Below, piece after piece: positions 7,101-13,730 of a stretch of 13,730 nucleotides of DNA. Numbering within the stretch: position 1 is the first letter of the stretch; each line of letters starts with the position of its first letter. Source of the stretch: Bacteroidia bacterium (GTDB taxonomy: Bacteria; Bacteroidota; Bacteroidia; Flavobacteriales; Flavobacteriaceae). The DNA is taken from NCBI GenBank assembly GCA_030425715.1, contig JAUIAA010000025.1, positions 1 to 13,730 on the forward strand, in the 5' to 3' direction. A program made the translations under genes and the position numbers. The notes below the pieces were generated by a model. The model saw nothing but the letters and a program-made list of their open reading frames with translations. It had not been told where the DNA came from and searched no databases.

Positions 7101-8102
7101 CTAGACTTGTTCATTACTTAATTCTTGTAATTTTTTAAAGGATTGGAATGCCTTTCCACCTAGTAAGGCTTCTTTGGCTTTCTCAAAGCCTTCTTTATGC
7201 GTATACTTATTTGCGGTTGCAATGGCCAATCCAGCATTTGCACAAACTACATTATTTTGTGCCTCTGTACCTTTTCCGTTTAATATTTTTACAAATATTT
7301 TGGCACTTTCTTCTACTGTTTTACCTCCATAAATATCTTGCTGTTGGATGGAGTTTAACTCCAATTCCTTTGGGCTAAAAATTTTATCTTCTGTATTGGT
7401 CATCACTTTACAGGAATGGGTTAGTGAAATTTCATCATATCCTGCCAAATCGTATAAAATTGCATAATTTTTATCGGTACTTTGATAAAGGTAACTATAC
7501 ATTCTAGCCAGTTCTAGATTGAAAACTCCCACAATTTGATTTTTAGGAAAAGATGGGTTTACCATAGGGCCCAGCATGTTGAAAAAAGTTTTTACTCCTA
7601 GTTCTTTGCGAATTGGCGCTACATTTTTCATGGCGGGGTGAAATAAAGGTGCGTGTAAAAAACAAATTCCCGCTTGTTCTATAGCCTTTTCTAAGACATC
7701 TTTCTTATTGGTAAAGCTTACTCCTAAATATTCTAACACGTTAGAAGACCCACATGAGGATGACACTCCATAATTGCCATGTTTTGCCACTTTTACATCC
7801 GCTCCAGCGGTAACAAAAGATGCCAAAGTAGAAATGTTAAAAGTATCTTTACCATCGCCTCCGGTACCACACAAATCTATGGTGTTATAGGCTGTAAAAT
7901 CTATGGGTAAACAAAGCTCTAACAAAGCTTCTCTAAATCCTGCTAGTTCTTCAACCGATATACTTCGCATCATATAAACGGTTAAAAAAGAAGCTATTTG
8001 GCTATTGTTATATGCTCCTTTAGAAATATTGACCAAAACATTTTTTGCCTCGGCTTTGGTCATTTTTTCATGATTAATTAATCTGTTTAAAATATCTTTC
8101 AT
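7101..8102 (-). CDS. trpD: Anthranilate phosphoribosyltransferase
   Basis: This 333-residue enzyme transfers phosphoribose from PRPP to anthranilate. The N-terminal helical domain (about 1-70) is followed by the PRPP-binding loop CGTGGDG at 78-84, with DTFNIST after it, the KHGNYG motif at 107-112, Arg164 in PIRKELG (the anthranilate-binding region), and the metal-binding Asp222-Glu223 in AGYDEISLT. Length matches stand-alone TrpD, so this is not the TrpG-TrpD fusion of enterobacteria. It starts 2 nt after trpG. Confidence 0.97.
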   Translation of the reverse strand: MKDILNRLINHEKMTKAEAKNVLVNISKGAYNNSQIASFLTVYMMRSISVEELAGFREALLELCLPIDFTAYNTIDLCGTGGDGKDTFNISTLASFVTAGADVKVAKHGNYGVSSSCGSSNVLEYLGVSFTNKKDVLEKAIEQAGICFLHAPLFHPAMKNVAPIRKELGVKTFFNMLGPMVNPSFPKNQIVGVFNLELARMYSYLYQSTDKNYAILYDLAGYDEISLTHSCKVMTNTEDKIFSPKELELNSIQQQDIYGGKTVEESAKIFVKILNGKGTEAQNNVVCANAGLAIATANKYTHKEGFEKAKEALLGGKAFQSFKKLQELSNEQV

Positions 8103-8104
8103 TA

Positions 8105-8671
8105 CTATGCTTCTACCCAGTTTTTTAATATTTTTTTTCCTTGTGGCGTTAAAATAGACTCGGGATGATATTGTACAGCTCTTACATCAAAATCCTTGTG
8201 TTTTAACGACATGATTTCTCCATTTTTATCTACGGCAGTGGTTACCAAACATGCAGGCATGTCTTTTTTTACTACCCAAGAATGATACCTTCCCACCTCG
8301 ATTTGTTTAGGAATATCTTTATACAATTTATCATCCTTTTCAATGATGTCAACCTTGGTAGCAACACCGTGGTACACTTTATTTAAATTTTCAATGACTC
8401 CACCATATACTTCAGCAATTGCCTGCTGTCCGAGGCAAATCCCTAAAATACTTTTTGTTGCACCATATTTTTTAATAATTGCTTTTAACAACCCAGCCTC
8501 ATCGGGAATACCAGGACCAGGAGAAAGTAGTATTTTATCAAAATTATCTACCTCTTCTAAGGTCAATTTATCATTCCGTTTTACGGTAACTTCACAACCT
8601 AAATCGATTAAATAGTGTACCAAATTATAGGTAAACGAATCATAATTATCTATGACTAAAATTTTATTCAT
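8105..8671 (-). CDS. trpG: Anthranilate synthase component II (glutamine amidotransferase)
   Basis: This 188-residue class I glutamine amidotransferase supplies ammonia from glutamine to TrpE. It begins NKILVIDNYDSFTYNLVHYL, the family signature, then has the oxyanion motif SPGPGIP at 50-56. The catalytic triad is Cys79 in GICLGQQ, with His169 and Glu171 in YHPES. A paralogue, PabA, makes ammonia for folate synthesis and can share this subunit; the position directly after trpE favours TrpG, though a dual role cannot be excluded. Its ATG follows the trpE stop codon with no spacer. Confidence 0.96.
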   Translation of the reverse strand: MNKILVIDNYDSFTYNLVHYLIDLGCEVTVKRNDKLTLEEVDNFDKILLSPGPGIPDEAGLLKAIIKKYGATKSILGICLGQQAIAEVYGGVIENLNKVYHGVATKVDIIEKDDKLYKDIPKQIEVGRYHSWVVKKDMPACLVTTAVDKNGEIMSLKHKDFDVRAVQYHPESILTPQGKKILKNWVEA

Positions 8672-10072
8672 TTATTTAATATTTTCAGCTAACTGCAAAG
8701 CCATTTTTAAGGCGCCTAGCTTGTTATACACTTCTTGTAATTCATTTTCTGCAATAGATTTTGCTACAATTCCTGCGCCTGCTTGGTAATGTAATCTGTG
8801 GTTTTTACTTAAAAAAGATCGGATGATGATTGCGTGATTAAAATTTCCGTTAAAATCCATAAAACCAATAGCACCACCATAAAATCCCCGATTTGTTTTT
8901 TCAATTTTGTCAATCAATTCTAATGCTTTATGTTTTGGAGCACCGCTTAAAGTACCCGCAGGAAAAGTATCAGCAACTACTTGATAGGTAATAGTATCTT
9001 TATATTTTTTTGCGGTAACCTTAGAAACCAAATGAATTACATGTGAAAAAAACTGGGTTTCTTTATAGGTTTCGACCTTTACATCATGACCGTTTCTACT
9101 CAAATCATTTCGTGCCAAATCCACCAACATTACGTGCTCTGCATTTTCTTTTTCATCTTCTGATAGGGATTTTGATAACGCTAAATCTTGTTCATCATTT
9201 CCGGTACGCTTAAATGTTCCTGCTATGGGGTGAATTTCGGCTTTTCCATTATTTACCACTAACTGCGCCTCGGGTGAAGAGCCAAATATTTTAAAATTAC
9301 CATAATCAAAATAAAACAAATAAGGCGATGGATTTACCGACCGTAATGCTCGATACACATTAAATTCATCTCCTTTAAAGCCTTGTGAAAACCTTCGAGA
9401 TAAAACCAACTGAAAAACATCTCCTCTATAGCAATGTTTTTTTGCTAATTCTACATGCGCTTTAAATTCCTCATCCGACAAATTAGAAGTTTCATCATTG
9501 TCATTAAAAAAACTAAAAGAAGCGAAATTCTTATTGGCAATTAACTGCTCCAGCTCCTCAATATTGCTTTCTTGATTAAAACAGTGCGCAAAAATATAGG
9601 CTTCATTCTTAAAGTGATTTATGGCAATAATATTTTGATAAACCGCATAATATATATCAGGAATTTCTAAATTTCCTTCTTTTTTATGGATCGTTGTATC
9701 CTCAAAGTATTGCACCGCATCAAAATTGATATAACCAAAAAGTCCGTTATTGATAAACTTAAAATCTTGGTTTTCCGTTTCAAATTTTTGACTAAATTCA
9801 TGTATTTTTTGAGGCACATCTACCTCCTTTGTAATCAAAGTTTTACAAGAAGAACCATCAGGGAAATTTTCTGTCAAAATGTTATTTTGCAACGTAATAT
9901 CCGCAATTGGATTACAACAGATGTACGAAAAACTATTTTCATTTCCGTGATAATCCGAACTTTCGAGTAAGATACTGTTTGGAAATTTATCGCGTGTTTT
10001 TAAATAAATACTTACCGGTGTAATCGTATCGGCAAGGATTTTTTTATAAGAGGTTGTTAATTTATACTTCAT
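8672..10072 (-). CDS. trpE: Anthranilate synthase component I
   Basis: This 466-residue enzyme makes anthranilate from chorismate and ammonia. The N-terminal domain (about 1-190) contains LLES at 35-38, the motif that binds feedback tryptophan in characterised TrpE. NPSPYLFYF (247-255), the other side of that pocket, is also present, so allosteric inhibition is expected. The chorismate-binding domain includes HPIAGTFKR (281-289), AEHVMLVDLARNDL (311-324), TLSGAPKHKALELID and GGAIGF. Likely Mg ligands are Glu312 and Glu447. The ADIC/anthranilate motifs and the trp neighbours favour TrpE over the related PabB. It is the first structural gene of the operon. Its start codon is 7 nt after the T-tract of the attenuator terminator, and it abuts trpG exactly. 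Confidence 0.97.
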   Translation of the reverse strand: MKYKLTTSYKKILADTITPVSIYLKTRDKFPNSILLESSDYHGNENSFSYICCNPIADITLQNNILTENFPDGSSCKTLITKEVDVPQKIHEFSQKFETENQDFKFINNGLFGYINFDAVQYFEDTTIHKKEGNLEIPDIYYAVYQNIIAINHFKNEAYIFAHCFNQESNIEELEQLIANKNFASFSFFNDNDETSNLSDEEFKAHVELAKKHCYRGDVFQLVLSRRFSQGFKGDEFNVYRALRSVNPSPYLFYFDYGNFKIFGSSPEAQLVVNNGKAEIHPIAGTFKRTGNDEQDLALSKSLSEDEKENAEHVMLVDLARNDLSRNGHDVKVETYKETQFFSHVIHLVSKVTAKKYKDTITYQVVADTFPAGTLSGAPKHKALELIDKIEKTNRGFYGGAIGFMDFNGNFNHAIIIRSFLSKNHRLHYQAGAGIVAKSIAENELQEVYNKLGALKMALQLAENIK

Positions 10073-10079
10073 AATTGTT

Positions 10080-10110
10080 AAAAAAAAAGGCTTGTCGTGA
10101 AGACAAGCCT
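10080..10110 (-). terminator. trp attenuator terminator hairpin (3:4 stem)
   Basis: On the minus strand AGGCTTGTC (10110-10102) pairs perfectly with GACAAGCCT (10096-10088) over 9 bp around a TTCAC loop. T residues continue from the end of the stem to 10080. It lies between the leader peptide and the trpE ATG at 10072, so termination here would prevent expression of the whole operon. Confidence 0.93.
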
Positions 10111-10162
10111 AATCATATTTTTGAATATAGGGGTTTACTTCACAAAATTGTTTTTTGTAAAG
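10080..10162 (-). promoter_or_regulatory. Ribosome-mediated trp attenuator (alternative RNA structures)
   Basis: Four segments follow the Trp codons. Segment 1, CTTTACAAAA (10162-10153), pairs with segment 2, TTTTGTGAAG (10147-10138), in a 10-bp stem with one wobble. Segment 2 can instead pair through TTGTGAAG (10145-10138) with CTTCACGA (10102-10095), which covers the loop and inner arms of the terminator: the antiterminator. Segments 3 and 4 form the terminator stem. A ribosome stalled on the Trp codons would mask segment 1, favouring antitermination. A ribosome reaching the UGA, which lies inside segment 2, would favour termination. Pairings were found by eye; no folding energies were computed. 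Confidence 0.87.
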
Positions 10163-10196
10163 ACCACCACCAAGTATGTACTGTATTTCTTTTCAT
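10140..10196 (-). CDS. trpL: trp operon leader peptide, 18 residues, WWW
   Basis: This short open reading frame encodes MKRNTVHTWWWSLQKTIL and ends in TGA. Three consecutive TGG codons (10172-10164) make up residues 9-11, a striking excess for the rarest amino acid and the defining mark of a trp leader peptide. It sits between a good promoter and an intrinsic terminator directly upstream of trpE, with the stop codon inside segment 2 of the attenuator. The peptide itself probably has no function; its translation speed senses charged tRNA-Trp. The ATG is the natural start because an in-frame GTG three codons upstream lies within the -7 promoter box. No Shine-Dalgarno sequence is seen, and the predicted transcript start is only a few bases upstream. 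Confidence 0.92.
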   Translation of the reverse strand: MKRNTVHTWWWSLQKTIL

Positions 10197-10204
10197 TGAA
10201 TGCA

Positions 10205-10234
10205 CAAATTTAAAAACTTTTTTTAATTAGCCAA
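10205..10234 (-). promoter_or_regulatory. trp operon promoter (-33 TTG, -7 TAAATTTG)
   Basis: On the minus strand, TTG at 10234-10232 is followed after 19 nt by TAAATTTG at 10212-10205, an exact match to the Bacteroidota -7 consensus TAnnTTTG at the expected spacing. Transcription should start roughly at 10196-10200, practically at the trpL start codon. Confidence 0.78.
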
Positions 10235-10254
10235 GTTATTTGTGATTTTAAAAT

Positions 10255-11337
10255 TTATGGAACCAATTGTACTTCTTTCCAAGATGTACCATCGTGAAAA
10301 TATAATTTATTATCTGTACCTACATATAAATCTCCTAAACCACCTGTTGGCGCAGTTGCTTGTGGTTCTAAACGCAAAGCACCACTAATGTGTACTTTTT
10401 GTTGCGGAGCATCGGTACCAACACCTAAATTTCCTGAAATAAATGAATCGGCTGTATTATTTACATAAAGTCCGTAATTATTACCAGCCACATTGTTAAA
10501 AGGAGTGTCTAAGTATAATCCGTAAGCATTTCCTCCAACGGTTCCGGCTCCAGTACCACCTATCCACATGCCGTATGCATTACCCGAAATAGCACCTTCA
10601 TTATTGGCATATAAAGAGCTAATTGTGGCTTGCCCCATACTAGCCCCAGAAGCATTGGTTATAGATACATTTTCACCATATGCAGTAGTTATACTGCCTG
10701 CATTGTTTGCATTTTCAACAACCGATGCTGCTCCCCATGTAATAGCGCCACTATTCGCGATTTGCGGCCATGAACCTACTGCATTAATCATGGTAGCACC
10801 ACTTGGGTTTTGAATGATACCTTGCGTACCAATGGCATAATTTATGGTACCCGTACCACTATTTCTTGCAATAGCTCCTAATCCATAAGTTGTAGCAGCC
10901 GTACCTGTTCCTGAATAAATAGCATCGATTTTAACCGCGTTATGCGAGCCATTGGTCGTTCTAGTGCTTTCTACATATAATTTATGAATACCTGAAAAAT
11001 CCTCTCTACCAATACCCACTCTATCTGGGTAATAGGCTATATCAGCTGCACCACCTTCAATAAATTTTCCTGAGCCTCCAGAGCTCTCTGCCCAAGCCGT
11101 TCCATCATAACTCCAAACAGATTTGGTGTCTGTATCATAAACTTGTAAACCCATTGCAGGAGTAGCAATAGCCTCTCTTTGTACGGTGGTCATTCTAGGC
11201 ATTAAAAAGCCTTTATCAGTTGCTGTTATATCTAAAGCTGCTGAGGCATCTGGAGTAGTAGTTCCTATACCAATCTGCGCAAAAGCACAAGTTGATATAA
11301 ACATTCCAAACACCAATAATTGTAATTTTTTATGCAT
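10255..11337 (-). CDS. Secreted tail-fibre-like repeat protein
   Basis: This 360-residue protein has a clear signal peptide: Lys3-Lys4, a hydrophobic core, and a likely cut after AFA20 before Gln21. It then shows IGIGTTTPDASAALDI and KGFLMPRMT, the opening of a widespread Bacteroidota family of secreted, tail-fibre-like proteins. The middle (about 140-300) is rich in Gly, Asn, Ala and Thr and contains loosely repeated units such as NAYGMWIG, NAYGLYLD and NNYGLYVN, suggesting a beta-solenoid or trimeric fibre. The C-terminus has a second NLGVGTDAPQQKVHISGALR motif and then DLYVGTDNKLYFHDGTSW, like the N-terminal SVWSYDGTAW. No type IX sorting domain is present. The gene lies 11 nt after the T9SS-sorted protein gene and is likely cotranscribed. 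Its function is unknown; a surface or extracellular structural role is an inference. Confidence 0.82.
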   Translation of the reverse strand: MHKKLQLLVFGMFISTCAFAQIGIGTTTPDASAALDITATDKGFLMPRMTTVQREAIATPAMGLQVYDTDTKSVWSYDGTAWAESSGGSGKFIEGGAADIAYYPDRVGIGREDFSGIHKLYVESTRTTNGSHNAVKIDAIYSGTGTAATTYGLGAIARNSGTGTINYAIGTQGIIQNPSGATMINAVGSWPQIANSGAITWGAASVVENANNAGSITTAYGENVSITNASGASMGQATISSLYANNEGAISGNAYGMWIGGTGAGTVGGNAYGLYLDTPFNNVAGNNYGLYVNNTADSFISGNLGVGTDAPQQKVHISGALRLEPQATAPTGGLGDLYVGTDNKLYFHDGTSWKEVQLVP

Positions 11338-11348
11338 AACTATATTTT

Positions 11349-12302
11349 TTATTCTATTATTATTTTTTTAACTCCTTGTTTTCCTTCGTGGTCAAATTTT
11401 AAAAAATAGATGCCACTTTTCAAGTTAGATTTTGGCAAAGTACCAATCCTATTCTGTGTATTTACATTTTTATATGTTCCAACACTTCTTCCTAAAATAT
11501 CGTGAACAGAAATTTGTATTTCATTCATTTCAGATACAGTAGCAAAGCGAATTTCACTTTCTGATACCTTAACAGGATTGGACAACATTTTTATTTCTTT
11601 ATTTAAAAATGGGTTGTTTACGGCAAGTACTGCTTGTTGATCAATTCCAAAAGTAAATTGCATAAAATCATCTAAAACTACTTCAGCACCTGCATCTGTA
11701 GTAACCGAACCATTGTCTAAATCACCTGCAACAGTATTGGTATAAGGAGCACTTACAAGGTTCCATTCTCCTGCATTATAGCCCACAACGGCAATTCCGT
11801 TTATAGATGTTTCGTTGTTATTTGCAAAATCTTCCATCTCACTACCTGGATTCCAAGGTAAAGTAACAACTGCATTACCACTCATTTCCCAATATTCTTT
11901 ATCGGCTACAGCAACCACGTCAGTACCTAAACTTCCAGAATTCGGAGCAGCATTAAAGTATTGAGCAGAAATATCTCCTGTGTAATCTGCCTGAACAGGA
12001 GCATAAACCCCATTATTCCCTATCGGAAGTTTGGAATTTCCAGTACCCAAAGCAGTAACTTTCCCATCTACAAATTCTAATTCTGAGCCCCAGGTATTGC
12101 CTGCGTCCACATTAAAGTTTCCTAAATCAACTACAGTAACAAGTGTACCACTTGTAGTAAACGCAGTATTATTTTTTAAGGTAAAACTTGCGCCAGACCC
12201 CACATAAAGTTCTTGGGCACTGGTAAAAGAAATACCTAAAATAAAGCTAGCTGCAAAAAGAAAGGAATTTTTAATCAATTTTAAAGTAAAAATTTGTTTC
12301 AT
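11349..12302 (-). CDS. Secreted protein with type IX secretion (type A) sorting domain
   Basis: This 317-residue protein has a signal peptide (about 1-29, ending FTSA before Gln30) that would direct it to the periplasm. The final 75 residues form a type A T9SS C-terminal domain, with ISVHDILGRSVGTYKN, LKSGIYFLKFDHEGKQGVKKIIIE and the preceding NPVKVSESEIRF. Such domains target cargo across the outer membrane through the Por/T9SS apparatus and are then removed. The middle (about 30-225) includes LYVGSGASFTLKNNTAFTTSG, recalling beta-rich surface proteins, and has no recognisable catalytic motif. The role is unknown; a surface or secreted structural protein is plausible. It is followed 11 nt later by the tail-fibre-like gene. 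A candidate -7 box lies just upstream. Confidence 0.88.
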   Translation of the reverse strand: MKQIFTLKLIKNSFLFAASFILGISFTSAQELYVGSGASFTLKNNTAFTTSGTLVTVVDLGNFNVDAGNTWGSELEFVDGKVTALGTGNSKLPIGNNGVYAPVQADYTGDISAQYFNAAPNSGSLGTDVVAVADKEYWEMSGNAVVTLPWNPGSEMEDFANNNETSINGIAVVGYNAGEWNLVSAPYTNTVAGDLDNGSVTTDAGAEVVLDDFMQFTFGIDQQAVLAVNNPFLNKEIKMLSNPVKVSESEIRFATVSEMNEIQISVHDILGRSVGTYKNVNTQNRIGTLPKSNLKSGIYFLKFDHEGKQGVKKIIIE

Positions 12303-12319
12303 AAGCTTTTATTTTATCT

Positions 12320-12327
12320 CAAAAATA
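12320..12327 (-). promoter_or_regulatory. Candidate -7 element for the secretion operon
   Basis: On the minus strand this reads TATTTTTG, an exact TAnnTTTG match 17 nt before the ATG of the T9SS-sorted protein gene. No TTG is found at the expected -33 position, so the call is tentative in AT-rich sequence. Confidence 0.38.
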
Positions 12328-12347
12328 ACAAATAATAGCTTTATCTC

Positions 12348-12608
12348 TTATTTTTTATAGATAATTCTTAAAATTATCAATAATGCCACCAACAATCCAG
12401 AAACTGCATTGGCAGCGATAATGGAAAAACTTTGTAATAAAACTCCATAAATAAACCAAAAAATGATGCCAATAAAAAGGATTAAAAACATGGTTAAAGA
12501 AATACCCTCCACCGACTTAGATTTCCATGATTTATATACTTGAGGCACAAAGCCTGAAGTAGTTAAAATTGCCGCAATTATACCAAATATTTCAATATTG
12601 AAATCCAT
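12348..12608 (-). CDS. SemiSWEET-type sugar transporter
   Basis: This 86-residue membrane protein has three predicted helices (about 5-24, 38-57 and 62-83), the size of a bacterial SemiSWEET (MtN3/PQ-loop) half-transporter. The PQ motif Pro22-Gln23 occurs in TTSGFVPQVYKSWK, followed by the loop SKSVEGISLTMF, then Trp51 and the pair Tyr54-Gly55, and Asn67 in helix 3, the residue that contacts substrate in characterised SemiSWEETs. These proteins act as dimers and move sugars down a gradient across the inner membrane. The substrate is not predictable; a sugar is likely from the family. Its ATG abuts the leuS stop codon with no spacer, so the two genes are almost certainly cotranscribed. Confidence 0.9.
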   Translation of the reverse strand: MDFNIEIFGIIAAILTTSGFVPQVYKSWKSKSVEGISLTMFLILFIGIIFWFIYGVLLQSFSIIAANAVSGLLVALLIILRIIYKK

Positions 12609-13730
12609 TTAACCAACGATATTAACAATCTTTCCAGGTACAATAATTACCTTTTTTGGAGTTCTTCCATCTAATTGCTGTATGGTTTTTTCATGAGCTA
12701 AAACTTCTTTTTCAATTGCTTCTTTTGACAAGTCTAAGGATAATTCCATGGTAAAGCGCATTTTTCCATTAAAGGAAATTGGATAGGTTTTGGTACTTTC
12801 CACCAAGTTTTTTGGATCGAAAACTGGAAATTCTGCCGTTGCGATAGAATTTTTATGACCTAATCTTTCCCATAATTCTTCTGCAATATGTGGTGCATAG
12901 GGCGAAATTAAAACCGCTAAAGGCTCTAAAATAGCACGTTTGTTACATTTTTGCGTGGTTAATTCATTTACCGCAATCATAAACGAACTTACCGAAGTGT
13001 TGAACGAAAAATTCGCAATATCTTCATCTACTTTTTTAATGGTTTTATGCAAGGTTTTCAACTCTTCTTTGGTTGGAGCTTCATCAGAAACCGAAAATTC
13101 TTCATTTACGATATATAGTTTCCACAGCTTCTTCAAGAACGAATGCACCCCTGTAATACCAGCGGTATTCCAAGGTTTTGCTTGCTCTAACGGACCCAAA
13201 AACATTTCGTACAAACGCAAGGTATCTGCACCGTATTGCGCACAAATATCATCTGGATTTACCACATTGTATTTGGATTTAGACATTTTTTCGACTTCTC
13301 TTCCTACAATGTATTTCCCATCTTCTAAAACAAATTCGGCTTCCTTATATTCTGGTCGCCAAGTTTTAAAAGCTTCAATATCTAACTCATTTGATGCATT
13401 CACAAAAGAAACATCTGCATGTATTGCTTGCACTTTTTGTCCATCAATCAATCCTTTGGAGATAAATTTATTTTCGCCCTCAATTCTATAAACAAAAGCA
13501 CTAGTCCCTAAAATCATACCTTGATTGATCAATTTTTTCGCAAACTCTTCTACAGGAACTAAACCTCTATCAAACAAGAATTTTTGCCAAAAACGCGCGT
13601 ATAATAAATGTCCGGTTGCATGCTCACTTCCGCCAATATATAAATCTACATCTTTCCAGTAATGCAATGCTTTTTGACTTGCAAATTCTTGAGTGTTATT
13701 TGCATCCATATAACGGTTAAAATACCACGA
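12609..13730 (-). CDS. leuS: Leucyl-tRNA synthetase, C-terminal part (truncated by window edge)
   Basis: The reading frame is open to the right edge, where SWYFNRY precedes the Met at 13709, so that Met is internal and not the start. The class I signature KMSKS is intact at 13275-13289, after GGSEHATGHLLYARFWQKFL, which is typical of LeuRS. The rest carries the helical anticodon-binding domain (including PYAPHIAEELWERLGHK) and the small C-terminal domain ending VPGKIVNIVG. The HIGH motif and the editing domain lie outside the window. The enzyme charges tRNA-Leu with leucine in the cytosol. About 370 residues are visible, roughly 40% of a usual LeuRS. The stop codon is followed directly by the SemiSWEET start codon. 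Confidence 0.97.
   Translation of the reverse strand, partial: SWYFNRYMDANNTQEFASQKALHYWKDVDLYIGGSEHATGHLLYARFWQKFLFDRGLVPVEEFAKKLINQGMILGTSAFVYRIEGENKFISKGLIDGQKVQAIHADVSFVNASNELDIEAFKTWRPEYKEAEFVLEDGKYIVGREVEKMSKSKYNVVNPDDICAQYGADTLRLYEMFLGPLEQAKPWNTAGITGVHSFLKKLWKLYIVNEEFSVSDEAPTKEELKTLHKTIKKVDEDIANFSFNTSVSSFMIAVNELTTQKCNKRAILEPLAVLISPYAPHIAEELWERLGHKNSIATAEFPVFDPKNLVESTKTYPISFNGKMRFTMELSLDLSKEAIEKEVLAHEKTIQQLDGRTPKKVIIVPGKIVNIVG

Noticed and set aside
10203..10205. In-frame GTG as an alternative trpL start
   Set aside because: Its first base is part of the -7 promoter element, upstream of the predicted transcript start.
10207..10228. A/T inverted repeat upstream of trpL as a terminator for the tail-fibre-like gene
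   Set aside because: The stem is imperfect and has almost no G-C pairs, and it overlaps the trp promoter; it looks like A/T composition rather than a terminator.
12940..13491. 183-codon open frame on the plus strand
   Set aside because: It lies entirely antisense to the well-conserved leuS coding sequence and has a low-complexity, Ser-rich translation typical of a shadow frame.
13707..13709. ATG as the start of leuS
   Set aside because: The frame stays open to the window edge with SWYFNRY directly upstream, which is conserved LeuRS sequence, so the Met is internal.

Overview
The window is AT-rich, uses ATG starts with no obvious Shine-Dalgarno sequences, and carries Bacteroidota hallmarks: a type IX secretion (Por) C-terminal sorting domain, a bacilliredoxin, TAnnTTTG-type -7 promoter elements, and protein sequences that look like marine Flavobacteriia. 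No phage, insertion sequence, CRISPR array, tRNA or rRNA was seen, and no stretch longer than 300 bases lacks a gene.

Left end (1-1427): the start of a DnaJ/TerB-like gene (minus) is divergent from a bacilliredoxin gene (plus). The bacilliredoxin gene ends at an intrinsic terminator and is followed by an HD-domain phosphohydrolase (plus). A perfect 18-bp hairpin at 1387-1427 serves as a bidirectional terminator against the convergent leftward genes.

Centre (1405-10234, all minus): a complete seven-gene tryptophan operon, trpE-G-D-C-F-B-A, with junctions from an 11-bp overlap to a 4-nt gap. It is followed 59 nt later by an orphan NtrY-like sensor histidine kinase and an enoyl-CoA hydratase, with no clear terminator between trpA and the kinase. 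The trp genes cover the whole route from chorismate to tryptophan.

The main discovery lies in the 182 bases before trpE. There is a flavobacterial promoter, then an 18-codon leader peptide with three consecutive Trp codons (MKRNTVHTWWWSLQKTIL), then mutually exclusive hairpins ending in a GC-rich stem followed by a T-tract, 7 nt before the trpE start codon. This is the architecture of a ribosome-mediated transcription attenuator. TrpE also keeps the family's tryptophan feedback motif, so the pathway appears to be controlled at both transcription and enzyme level.

Right end (10255-13730, all minus): a two-gene secretion operon (a T9SS-sorted protein, then a tail-fibre-like repeat protein), a SemiSWEET sugar transporter gene that abuts leuS, and the 3' part of leuS running off the window edge.
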